13,534 nucleotides of DNA from Nanoarchaeota archaeon (GTDB lineage Archaea; EX4484-52; LFW-46). Every line of letters starts with the position of its first letter. The first letter of the stretch is position 1. The stretch is taken from positions 1-13,534 of the forward strand of contig JAHILE010000007.1 in NCBI GenBank assembly GCA_018897155.1, read 5' to 3'. The notes under the pieces are model-generated. The model ran no database searches and was not told where the DNA came from. It saw only the letters and a program-made list of their open reading frames with translations. A program made the translations under genes and the position numbers. This document shows, in pieces, positions 1 to 6,529 of this stretch.

Positions 1-1067
1 ATAATTTGCTTTTGGTTCCGGAACCTGCTCGTTTTGCGGCGCTTCATCATCATCATTCAGATATTTCTTTATAACATACGCCGCAGCAAGAATCAATACA
101 ACCGCAGCAAGGAAGTATGCATAGTATGGCGGCGCTGCCTTATGTTCTTCTACAGCCGGCGCATCAGGCTCTTTCGGCTGTTCGGCATTTGTCTCTTCTT
201 TTACAGGCTCCTTTGGCTGCTCAACAGCAGGAGGCGCTGCCTGAGCCGTCTGTGCTTTCTCCCCGATTATTGCAAAGTAAGAGAACGCGTTTGTGTATGC
301 ACGGTAATAATTCACAGTTGCGGTTGAATTGAGCAAATTTGTCCTTAGCTTGTTCCACCCGTTATCGTAGTGAGCAAGCCAGATTCTTGTGAAATTATTC
401 GAGAGAATCCACGACTTATTGACTTTGAAATCAATCGTCGCATTATCAATCTGAGAATTGTTGAAATTCTTCTTTGTGATGTTGACGTACTGGTAACTGC
501 TGTTGATGGGGGTGAGACAGTTATTGACGTAATCTTTTCAACCATAAGCGATGGGTTTGACAAATACTGCGTGAGGCTCACAACAACCTTCTCAAGCGGG
601 TCATGCGGGGTTACTGTAATTGCCTTTGTAAGCGTTGTGCCGCCACCCCCTCCTCCGGAGGACGGAGGCGTTGTTGAGCATGCAGAGCAGTCAGCAGTTC
701 CGCAGGCTTCGCCTGAGTCGCATTCGCCGTCGCCGATTGCATGGGTAACGTTCATATTGATAAGGAATGCCGCACTTGCAGAGCCGCTTGCAGTAATTGT
801 CTCTGTTGCCTGCCAGTCTCCTGTTGACGCATTTGGCGGTTTCCTCAAGAGAATTTCGAGATTATACGCACTTATGGCGCAAGTAATGATTTTCGGGCCA
901 TACACCTTGTTGCGAATTCCGCGCAAAGAAAACTTCCTGTCGCAATCATTACAGTAAAATAGCTGTTCGCAGCCGAATTTGGTCTGTTGCAAGCCTTTCT
1001 TAACAACGTTTCTGCCTTTGCAGAATTTGCATTCGATGCATCCATTATTATGTGCCATTTCTTCCAC
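1..1067 (-). pseudogene. Chimeric, frameshifted PGF-pre-PGF surface protein (partial, runs off left edge)
   Basis: Read on the minus strand, the first 70 codons encode a zinc ribbon (C13-x2-C16 and C39-x2-C42) of the type that opens many archaeal transposases. It is fused in frame to an extracellular-type protein: a Thr/Ser/Ala-rich stretch, a Cys/Asp-rich GDGECDSGE segment near residues 112-120, a PPSSGGGGGG linker, then the start of a PGF-pre-PGF domain. The intact reading breaks between about 505 and 540. Downstream, another frame carries the rest of the domain (YQYVNITKKNF, FKVNKSWI, FSYFAI), an Ala/Pro/Glu/Lys-rich stalk, and a C-terminal membrane segment (YYAYFLAAVVLILAAAYVI) followed by an acidic tail open at base 1. 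PGF-pre-PGF proteins are archaeal cell-surface proteins of unknown specific role. No signal peptide remains at the N-terminus, so export of this product looks impossible. I infer an IS-mediated deletion plus a frameshift; a homopolymer sequencing or assembly error remains possible. Confidence 0.7.
858..1067 (-). mobile_element. Remnant: N-terminal zinc ribbon of a transposase
   Basis: About 70 codons from ATG 1067 (or ATG 1058) give a CKFC...CNDC zinc ribbon, followed by KFSLRGIRNK and a short helix (IITCAISAYNL). This order, with two CxxC knuckles, Gln/Phe/Tyr before the second pair and a Lys-Phe after it, is typical of DNA-binding N-termini of archaeal IS transposases. The match stops near base 858, where the sequence becomes surface-protein-like. 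No catalytic DDE domain is present. The exact IS family cannot be named from this fragment. Confidence 0.5.
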
Positions 1068-1106
1068 ACCCTAATAGCCACAGATTAATGGTGAGATTAG
1101 TAATCA

Positions 1107-1114
1107 ATTTAAAT
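1107..1114 (+). promoter_or_regulatory. TATA-like box for RNase P p30 gene
   Basis: The palindromic A/T block ATTTAAAT is centred about 25 bases before ATG 1135, the spacing expected for a leaderless archaeal transcript. Confidence 0.45.
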
Positions 1115-1134
1115 TCATTTTTCTAATATACTGT

Positions 1135-1860
1135 ATGGTCCGCTACTTTGACATGCACATTACAACAAATTACTCCTTTGGCACAGACAGTGTTGCTGAG
1201 ATTGTTAAGATGGCCGAGCGCCTGGAGCTGGATACGATTTGCATAGCGGATGCTTCGGATACTGTCGAGAAGCTCGCGGAAATCAAAAATGAGATTTCAA
1301 ACATCAGAAGCACAGTGAATGTTGTTCTTGGCGTCGAGATTCTTGCAAAAAATCCGAATGATATGGCGAACAAAGTAACCCGTTTTCGCGACATTGCGGA
1401 CATAATAATAGTTTCCGGAGGCGATATTGACATAAACCGTGCGGCCTGCGAAAATCCGAAAGTCGATATCCTCGCACACCCTGAATACAAGCGCAAGGAT
1501 TCCGGAATTGATCATGTGATTGCAGCAGCCGCGGCAAAAAACAAGGTCGCAATCGAGCTTAATTTCAGGAGCTTTCTGCATTCTACAGGCAGGCAGCGCG
1601 CCTATCTTCTTGCAAGCATGCAGCGAAATGCGATGCTGTGCAAAAAATTCGACGCACCGGTAATTGTAACAAGTGCAGCTGAGAATGTCTGGGGGATGCG
1701 CGCGGGAAAAGACCTCTCGACACTGGCATATCTTGCCGGCATGGATGTGGAGAATGCAATAACAACAGTTTCGACAATTCCTGAGTTTCTTATCAGGCGC
1801 GTAAAAGAAATCAAGTCGCCGGAATTCGTCATGCCTGGCGTTAAACTTGTCGGGCAATAG
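1135..1860 (+). CDS. rnp3: Ribonuclease P protein component 3 (Rpp30 family)
   Basis: This 241-residue protein matches the archaeal/eukaryotic RNase P p30 family, a PHP-like TIM-barrel subunit that pairs with Pop5 and helps the RNase P RNA cleave 5' leaders from pre-tRNA. Recognisable landmarks are the N-terminal FDMHI strand, the central IIIVSGGDIDINRAACENP segment, the VDILAHPE motif, the VAIELNFRSFL strand-helix, and the late VTSAAEN and GM elements before a helical C-terminus. Length is normal for the family. The ATG start lies about 25 bases after a TATA-like block, suggesting a leaderless message. The DNA glycosylase gene begins 8 bases after its stop codon, so the two are probably co-transcribed. 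The assignment is secure; I see no missing region. Confidence 0.93.
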   Translation: MVRYFDMHITTNYSFGTDSVAEIVKMAERLELDTICIADASDTVEKLAEIKNEISNIRSTVNVVLGVEILAKNPNDMANKVTRFRDIADIIIVSGGDIDINRAACENPKVDILAHPEYKRKDSGIDHVIAAAAAKNKVAIELNFRSFLHSTGRQRAYLLASMQRNAMLCKKFDAPVIVTSAAENVWGMRAGKDLSTLAYLAGMDVENAITTVSTIPEFLIRRVKEIKSPEFVMPGVKLVGQ

Positions 1861-1868
1861 ACATTCTT

Positions 1869-2522
1869 ATGATGGGGAATAATCCTATTAGAAATCTTTA
1901 CAATGAACTTTTCCAAAAATACGGAAAGCCAGAAGGCCAGTGGAAATTATGGTGCCGTCGGCCAAAGACAGAGTATGAAAAAGAAATTATTTTTATCGAG
2001 GCGATTCTGACCCAGCGCACGAACTGGAAAAACGTCGAGCTTGCGATGAATAATCTGCGCGCCGCAAAAATAACGCGCCTCAAAGACATTTGCAACAGTT
2101 GTGAAAATGATGTTGCGCGATTAGGCACGCTCATAAAGCCCGCTGGGTTTTATTTCCAGAAAGCCGGATATCTTCAGAACCTTGCGAAATTTGTTCTTGA
2201 GAATTACGAAACCGTTAGCCGCATGCAGAAAGAGCCGCATGCAAAACTGCGCGAAGAACTTCTTGCCTTGAAAGGCATCGGCCCTGAAACTGCCGACAGC
2301 ATCCTGCTTTACGCGCTTGAAAAGCCTGTTTTTGTGATTGACGAATATACGAAAAGAATTGCGCGCGCAAAAAACCTTGGCGCGAGTTTCAAGTATCACG
2401 CGCTTCAGGAGCTTTTTGAAAGCGCGATTGAGAAAGACTGCGCGCTCTATCAGGATTTCCACGCGCTGATTGTTATTAACGGGAAGGAAAAGAACAACGG
2501 CATTTTCAAGCAGTCCCAATAG
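1869..2522 (+). CDS. HhH-GPD DNA glycosylase, MagIII-like (endonuclease III-related)
   Basis: The 217-residue product is a helix-hairpin-helix base-excision glycosylase. The HhH motif is LKGIGPETADSI (residues 124-135) and the catalytic aspartate is D148 in FVIDEYTKRI. At the position of the endonuclease III lysine (GVGRKTA) there is Glu130 (GIGPETA), so a bifunctional AP-lyase is unlikely and a monofunctional glycosylase is predicted. There are no C-terminal cysteines for a [4Fe-4S] cluster. The KGIG.ETADSILLYA block and the C-terminal FHALIV segment recall the MagIII 3-methyladenine glycosylase family of Helicobacter and many archaea, so alkylated-base removal is the best guess. It sits 8 bases after the RNase P gene. 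Two consecutive ATG codons (1869, 1872) could serve as start. A second, Fe-S-type Nth paralogue lies at 9812. Confidence 0.85.
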   Translation: MMGNNPIRNLYNELFQKYGKPEGQWKLWCRRPKTEYEKEIIFIEAILTQRTNWKNVELAMNNLRAAKITRLKDICNSCENDVARLGTLIKPAGFYFQKAGYLQNLAKFVLENYETVSRMQKEPHAKLREELLALKGIGPETADSILLYALEKPVFVIDEYTKRIARAKNLGASFKYHALQELFESAIEKDCALYQDFHALIVINGKEKNNGIFKQSQ

Positions 2523-2542
2523 CATTGGCTTGAAATCCTTTC

Positions 2543-2585
2543 GCAACTTCGTTGCTCTGGGCTTTTGAACCTTCGGTTCAAAAAG
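2543..2585 (+). terminator. Two tandem hairpins, possible terminator between convergent genes
   Basis: GCAAC-TTC-GTTGC (2543-2555) is followed by TTTTGAACC-TTC-GGTTCAAAA (2563-2583); both have a TTC triloop. They lie between the converging glycosylase and DUF1405 genes. No long T-run follows, so the terminator role is inferred; a repeat-element origin is also possible. Confidence 0.45.
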
Positions 2586-2621
2586 CTTCGAACGATAGTG
2601 AGATGATTTGATTCAAGGCAA

Positions 2622-3293
2622 TCAACGCGCATCTATTTGGCATTTTTTTGCTCGCGTATGGATCGCGATTCCTATTAGCGCAACTGTCATCGCAAAGCTC
2701 TCAATCATCAAAAATGTGTGATGGCCTGCCGGAATAAGCGTTACATTGCCCATAAAATAATCCATATAATCGTTCAAAAGATAAAATCCGCCGACAAAAA
2801 CAATGTCCGATATTTTTGGCTTCAGGAGCCTAATCAGAAGCAGGCCTTCAAGAATCATTCCGAAATGCAGGGGAACATTCATGCTATATGTCAGCGCGTC
2901 AATTGCAAAAAAAACATCCCTGAAAAGAAAAATAACTATATCAGTCCAGACGCCGTATTTGACAAGGCCGAAAAATGCAAAAAGAATAAGCCACTGCGGC
3001 GGGGTTTTTCGTAAAAAAAGAAACGCGCAAACTGCCGCAAACAAAAGCACAGGAAGCGGCGAATCTATTGTGAAAATCCAAAGATGTGCCGGCGTGATTG
3101 ACAATTGATAGGTGTAATAATAAATGCCGTAAAAAAATCCGATGAAATTTATGGCGAAAAAGGCTAAGAGCCAGCGCTTATCGCCAAGAATTCTTTCGGA
3201 AAGATCATTTATTTTCAGTCTTTCAGACTGAAAAAATAGAAATTGCCAACAAATTTTAGGCAATTTCTTTATTTTCTCAAAAATCAATCCCAT
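2622..3293 (-). CDS. DUF1405-family integral membrane protein
   Basis: This 223-residue polytopic membrane protein looks like DUF1405, the family that includes Bacillus YpjA. After a basic amphipathic N-terminus (about 1-35), hydrophobic segments begin at FFAINFIGFFYGIYYYTYQL. The family's pattern of a Gly-Tyr pair followed by a Thr-Pro loop, LWIFTIDSPLP, is present, as are later VKYGVW, PLHFGMILE and a final LIGIAI segment. About six membrane spans are predicted. Its biochemical function is not known. The N-terminal 30-40 residues are longer than usual for the family, so a start further inside is possible, though I see no clearly better one. It follows the cyclophilin gene by 65 bases containing an inverted repeat and may be read from the same transcript. 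Confidence 0.72.
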   Translation of the reverse strand: MGLIFEKIKKLPKICWQFLFFQSERLKINDLSERILGDKRWLLAFFAINFIGFFYGIYYYTYQLSITPAHLWIFTIDSPLPVLLFAAVCAFLFLRKTPPQWLILFAFFGLVKYGVWTDIVIFLFRDVFFAIDALTYSMNVPLHFGMILEGLLLIRLLKPKISDIVFVGGFYLLNDYMDYFMGNVTLIPAGHHTFLMIESFAMTVALIGIAIHTRAKKCQIDAR

Positions 3294-3322
3294 TTATTTC
3301 GCCGTTATTGTTATTTTTGTCA

Positions 3323-3343
3323 TTTTTTAGCTATGCTAAAAAA
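3323..3343. repeat. Perfect 9-bp inverted repeat, possible terminator hairpin
   Basis: TTTTTTAGC, loop TAT, GCTAAAAAA. It lies between the stop of the cyclophilin gene (3359) and the start of the DUF1405 gene (3293). The stem is A/T-rich, and A and T runs occupy its ends. It could end cyclophilin transcripts or be a regulatory hairpin. Confidence 0.45.
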
Positions 3344-3358
3344 GCTTGAAAATCACAT

Positions 3359-3925
3359 TCATTTCGCGGATATGGTGATTTTCATGATTTTGTCTCCCGC
3401 GCGCAATTGTTCGACAACATCCATTCCGCTTATTACTTTTCCGAACACTGCGTAGTTGCCGTCAAGAAATGGTGTTGCAGCAAGCGTTATGTAGAATTGG
3501 CTTGACGCGCTGTTGGGGTCGTTTGCTCTTGCCATAGCAAGCGCGCCTTTTACGTGCGTGAGGTTCTTGTTGATTTCAAGAGGAATTGTCTGGCTTGAGC
3601 CGCCGGTTCCGTCGCCTCTCGGGTCGCCGCCCTGTATTACGAAACCCGGCTCGTACCTGTGGAATTTAAGGCCGTTGTAGAATCCCGATTCAGCAAGCTT
3701 GATGAAGTTTTTTGTGGTGATTGGCGCGCCGTCTTCATAAAGTTCGGCCTTTATTGTGCCTTTATTCGTCTCGATTATAGCAAACCTGTTTTTTGATATG
3801 ACTTGTCCTGTTGGCATAGAATCACTCGCTTTGGAATAGCTTGAAAAAATAACTGCCAAAACCAGCACTGCTGCAATAACTGCAATCACAGTTTTGTTCT
3901 TTTTCAGAATTTCTGTCGCGCTCAT
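3359..3925 (-). CDS. Membrane-anchored cyclophilin-type peptidyl-prolyl cis-trans isomerase
   Basis: A 188-residue protein with an uncleaved-looking N-terminal membrane segment ([17 protein letters not shown], about 13-29) followed by a complete short-form cyclophilin domain (about 46-186). Active-site landmarks are all present: [15 protein letters not shown] (catalytic Arg and Gln), [17 protein letters not shown], and [11 protein letters not shown]. The usual Trp/His near the last motif is Asn-Tyr here, as in many prokaryotic cyclophilins. It should catalyse proline isomerisation during folding of exported proteins on the outer face of the membrane. The start fits a leaderless promoter: a CTATAAATA box lies about 27 bases upstream. 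The divergent gene at 3978 appears to use the same TATA region. No lipoprotein cysteine is seen. Confidence 0.92.
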   Translation of the reverse strand: MSATEILKKNKTVIAVIAAVLVLAVIFSSYSKASDSMPTGQVISKNRFAIIETNKGTIKAELYEDGAPITTKNFIKLAESGFYNGLKFHRYEPGFVIQGGDPRGDGTGGSSQTIPLEINKNLTHVKGALAMARANDPNSASSQFYITLAATPFLDGNYAVFGKVISGMDVVEQLRAGDKIMKITISAK

Positions 3926-3944
3926 AAAACATTTGGGAACTTGA

Positions 3945-3956
3945 AAATATTTATAG
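3945..3956. promoter_or_regulatory. Shared bidirectional TATA element
   Basis: AAATATTTATAG contains the perfect palindrome AAATATTT. It lies about 27 bases from the minus-strand start at 3925 and about 27 bases from the plus-strand start at 3978, so one box could position RNA polymerase in both directions. A second plus-strand candidate, TTTATACC, is at 3960-3967. Confidence 0.5.
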
Positions 3957-3977
3957 CCATTTATACCTCATACACAT

Positions 3978-4637
3978 ATGCTCGAGTTAAATAAGTATAA
4001 AAAATCCATTTCACAGCTTAAAAATAAACGATGGGTATTATTGAGTGTATGTTTTGCAGCAATATTCATTATACTAGGACACCAGTCTATCGAATCATAC
4101 TACGCACCCACATTTCCAGTAGAAATTAATGCATATAATATCTCTCAGGACAAATATCTTAGGATAAATTTGTTTTCTTGTAATTCAAATAAAATCTATC
4201 CGGTTGTAGGAGAAGATCTAAAATGTTGTGCTTATGTAGAAGATTTATATAAAAAAGATTTTAAGGAAAATATTCCAACTTACATTTATTTTGGAGATCA
4301 TAATTTCGATGAAAACTATACCGAATCATTCAAACCTCTTGCACTCGGTGCAACCATAAGACGTATTTCGGAAAATAATCAGCTAGATTGTGCAAATATC
4401 AGAATAAGAAACTATGGTAGAAATACATATACGTTTGGATTGATATATCATAATGCAGAATATGATGAAAAGCGAACAATATTTACTAATGAAGTAACCT
4501 TTTTCGCATATGATATTTCTGAATATGACAACAAATTAAATCAAAAACTATCATTGTATTTCATTCTATTCTCGTTAGGTATTTTTTCAATGTTTTCTTT
4601 TGTGAAGACTTTACTAGACATTATTAGAGATAGATAA
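3978..4637 (+). CDS. Two-TM protein with extracytoplasmic domain, function unknown
   Basis: I do not recognise a family for this 219-residue product. It has a basic N-terminus (KYKKSISQLKNKR), a membrane segment at about 19-38, a polar extracytoplasmic region of about 150 residues rich in Tyr, Asn and Asp, and a second membrane segment (LYFILFSLGIFSMFSFV) near the C-terminus followed by a short basic tail. The central region has Cys residues in SCNS and CCAY that could form disulfides outside the cell, and its strand-rich pattern suggests a beta-sandwich (inference). The coding sequence is visibly more A/T-rich than its neighbours and favours AGA, ATA and AAT codons, unlike the GCG/CGC-rich cyclophilin and propeller genes, which hints at separate origin. 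It ends 18 bases from the convergent propeller gene. Confidence 0.75.
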   Translation: MLELNKYKKSISQLKNKRWVLLSVCFAAIFIILGHQSIESYYAPTFPVEINAYNISQDKYLRINLFSCNSNKIYPVVGEDLKCCAYVEDLYKKDFKENIPTYIYFGDHNFDENYTESFKPLALGATIRRISENNQLDCANIRIRNYGRNTYTFGLIYHNAEYDEKRTIFTNEVTFFAYDISEYDNKLNQKLSLYFILFSLGIFSMFSFVKTLLDIIRDR

Positions 4638-4655
4638 TTGGGGTCGAAGAGATAA

Positions 4656-5960
4656 TTATATCCCAAACTGGTTCTTTACCTGCTCTTCAAGTATTTCGTC
4701 AAGCGCGCCTTTTTTCTTTTTACCTTTATCCGCATACGCGCCTACAGAGCCTGTTTTTTCCTTGTATGCGCCGATTCCGCGCGGAATTCCGGAATATGCA
4801 TCGATTCCCGTTGTATCAAGCCCGCCGTATATTTTCAGGCCGCTGTCTTTTGAAAACGCATAAGGATCGAAAGCCACTGATTTTTTTACTGTTTCGGGGT
4901 CGAACAGTTCGGGGTTCCATTTCGGGGCCGGTATGATTTCAAGGAATGATTCCAAAAGCGCAAGAACGCCGTTTGTCCTGAAAATCCATTCAACATTTCC
5001 GCCAAACGCAATCGAGCGTATTTTGCAGTCAAAGCTTGAAAAAATTATGTTTTTCCCAAAAACAGTCCCGTTCATTGCAACCTGCATACCGTCAACAGGA
5101 ATTTCCCATATTTTGTATCCGTCCATTGTCAGGGCGTAAATCTTCTCTGCTCCGAAAAAAATCCTGTTGTCATGGATTACCGGCGGGCAATACATATCAG
5201 CCACAGCCATAAATTTCCAGATACATGCGCCTGTTTTTGCGTCAAGGCAATAGGCATATCTATCCCTTCCGCAGAAATAAATCCTGCCGTCTTTTGCAAG
5301 TGCTGTGTTATAAACCTGTTCGGCAGTCTTGAATCCCCATCTTAAATTTCCGTTAAAATCAAGAGCATAAAGCGTTTCGTCTACTGAGCCAAAATAAATC
5401 CCATTTTCATCCGAAGCTGCCTGCCCCATTAATATTGCATCGTTTGTTCTAAACTTCCAGACCAAATTGCCCTGAAGATCAAGGCAGTAAAAATAGTTGT
5501 CCATAGAGCCAAAGTAAATTCGGTTTCCCACTATTAGCGGGTCAGAGACTATTTCATCTCCTATTCCAAAGCGCCAAAGTTCCTGGTGTGTTTTTGTGTC
5601 AACTGCGTATAAATTATGATCAGAAGAGCCGAAGCAGATTACGCCATCAAGAATTTGCGGCGACGAAGCAATAAGGCCGTTTGCCTTAAACTTCCATAAA
5701 TGCTTTCCTTCAAAAGAAAGGGCATATAGATAGTTGTCGTAGGATCCGAAATAAACCGCGCTTCTGTCGGAAATTGCAGTAGAGCTTATCGGACCGTTTG
5801 TTTTATAGGACCATATTTTCGTTCCGGTTTCTGCATCAATTGCATAAAAATAAGTATCCATTGCGCCTATGTAGGCGATATTGCCGATTACTAAGGGCTT
5901 TGATGCGACGCCCCCATTTTCGGAGAATTTCGACAAATCCAGCGGACGTGATAGTGCCAT
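4656..5960 (-). CDS. PQQ-like (WD40-type) eight-bladed beta-propeller protein
   Basis: The 434-residue product consists of eight PQQ-like repeats of about 39-40 residues with the pattern YFGS.D..LYALD..G...W.F.TNG. The repeat tryptophans fall at residues 50, 89, 129, 168, 208, 248, 285 and 325. After the propeller comes a tail of about 100 residues with Gly-Ala-Tyr repeats (IGAYKEKTG, VGAYADKG), a KKKK run and an acidic helix at the end. There is no signal peptide or membrane segment, so it is predicted to be cytoplasmic, unlike secreted quinoprotein dehydrogenases and the outer-membrane assembly factor BamB, which share the fold. No enzymatic domain is attached; a scaffold or protein-binding role is likely but inferred. 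A TATA-like TATAAGTATAAAG block lies about 25 bases before the ATG, indicating its own leaderless promoter inside the end of the upstream gene. Confidence 0.85.
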   Translation of the reverse strand: MALSRPLDLSKFSENGGVASKPLVIGNIAYIGAMDTYFYAIDAETGTKIWSYKTNGPISSTAISDRSAVYFGSYDNYLYALSFEGKHLWKFKANGLIASSPQILDGVICFGSSDHNLYAVDTKTHQELWRFGIGDEIVSDPLIVGNRIYFGSMDNYFYCLDLQGNLVWKFRTNDAILMGQAASDENGIYFGSVDETLYALDFNGNLRWGFKTAEQVYNTALAKDGRIYFCGRDRYAYCLDAKTGACIWKFMAVADMYCPPVIHDNRIFFGAEKIYALTMDGYKIWEIPVDGMQVAMNGTVFGKNIIFSSFDCKIRSIAFGGNVEWIFRTNGVLALLESFLEIIPAPKWNPELFDPETVKKSVAFDPYAFSKDSGLKIYGGLDTTGIDAYSGIPRGIGAYKEKTGSVGAYADKGKKKKGALDEILEEQVKNQFGI

Positions 5961-5977
5961 AATATTAGTGAGTTTCT

Positions 5978-5990
5978 TTATACTTATATT
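5978..5990 (-). promoter_or_regulatory. TATA-like box for the propeller gene
   Basis: On the minus strand AATATAAGTATAAA is centred about 24 bases before ATG 5960. It overlaps the last codons of the upstream small membrane protein gene. Confidence 0.45.
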
Positions 5991-6337
5991 TCTTTGTTCT
6001 GATGCCCTTTATGAATTTTCCGCAAAATCGCCGCCGCAAACGAACTGGTGACAAGAATCAGAAACACTTCAACTGCGGCTATTGCAAAAAAATCCGGCAA
6101 TTTTATCGGAAATGATGTGAATATGCCGATAAAGGTATTTGGGCTTAAATAGTAGCCCGCAATATAAATTACCACTCCGGTTAATGTTGTCTGAACTGCT
6201 TTGTCAAATTCTTTTAGCCCATCATAAAAATGGTTTAATAACCCTGCATCTCTATAACCCCACAATAACGTGACGTATCCGCTCGCAATTATGAATAAAA
6301 ATGGGTAAACTGTAGTGATTGTAATTGTTTCACTCAT
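5984..6337 (-). CDS. Small three-TM membrane protein, function unknown
   Basis: A 117-residue hydrophobic protein with three predicted membrane segments: about 9-28 (VYPFLFIIASGYVTLLWGY), 50-68 (TTLTGVVIYIAGYYLS) and 84-106 (FFAIAAVEVFLILVTSSFAAAIL). A charged loop (LKEFDKAVQ) separates the first two, and the tail is basic (RKIHKGHQNKE). Its ATG overlaps the stop of the upstream 53-residue gene as ATGA, so the two are translationally coupled. I recognise no family. The size and topology resemble holins or small accessory membrane subunits, but nothing in the sequence proves either. Confidence 0.72.
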   Translation of the reverse strand: MSETITITTVYPFLFIIASGYVTLLWGYRDAGLLNHFYDGLKEFDKAVQTTLTGVVIYIAGYYLSPNTFIGIFTSFPIKLPDFFAIAAVEVFLILVTSSFAAAILRKIHKGHQNKEI

Positions 6338-6495
6338 GCCTTAACACCAATAAAATACAAAACTACGCCGACAAGTGTTAGAAGAAAGCCGAAATTTGCA
6401 ACATCAATGCCATAATGCGCTCCATCAACAATCATTAATAGAATGCCGACAAATATCAATATTAGCGGGTTTTTAAACAATGTTTCTGAACTCAT
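6334..6495 (-). CDS. Mini membrane protein of 53 residues, two TM segments
   Basis: The frame begins MSSETLFKNPLILIFVG and ends LYFIGVKA. It contains two hydrophobic spans (about 10-24 and 33-50) around a short polar turn (DGAHYGID). The stop codon overlaps the start of the next gene as ATGA. A strong TATA box, GTATATAAAC on the minus strand, lies 26 bases before the ATG, which supports real expression of this short gene from a leaderless transcript. Both this protein and its partner begin with MS-SET or MSET, perhaps by chance. No family is recognised. Confidence 0.65.
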   Translation of the reverse strand: MSSETLFKNPLILIFVGILLMIVDGAHYGIDVANFGFLLTLVGVVLYFIGVKA

Positions 6496-6515
6496 AATTT
6501 TAGTGTATTTTTTGT

Positions 6516-6525
6516 GTTTATATAC
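6516..6525 (-). promoter_or_regulatory. TATA box of the two-gene mini membrane operon
   Basis: GTATATAAAC on the minus strand is centred about 26 bases before ATG 6495. It is one of the clearest TATA boxes in the window. Confidence 0.55.
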
Positions 6526-6529
6526 TTAA

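Noticed and set aside
370-957. Long plus-strand frame of 195 codons
   Set aside because: It is antisense to the surface-protein gene, whose minus-strand translation has recognisable domains; the plus frame is low-complexity and matches nothing.
1297-1916. Minus-strand frames opposite the RNase P gene
   Set aside because: Shadows of a clearly conserved plus-strand gene; their Cys/His/Arg-rich composition is typical of antisense reading.
4656-5960. PQQ-dependent dehydrogenase or BamB
   Set aside because: Only the propeller fold is shared; there is no signal peptide, lipobox, cofactor disulfide or dehydrogenase-specific region.
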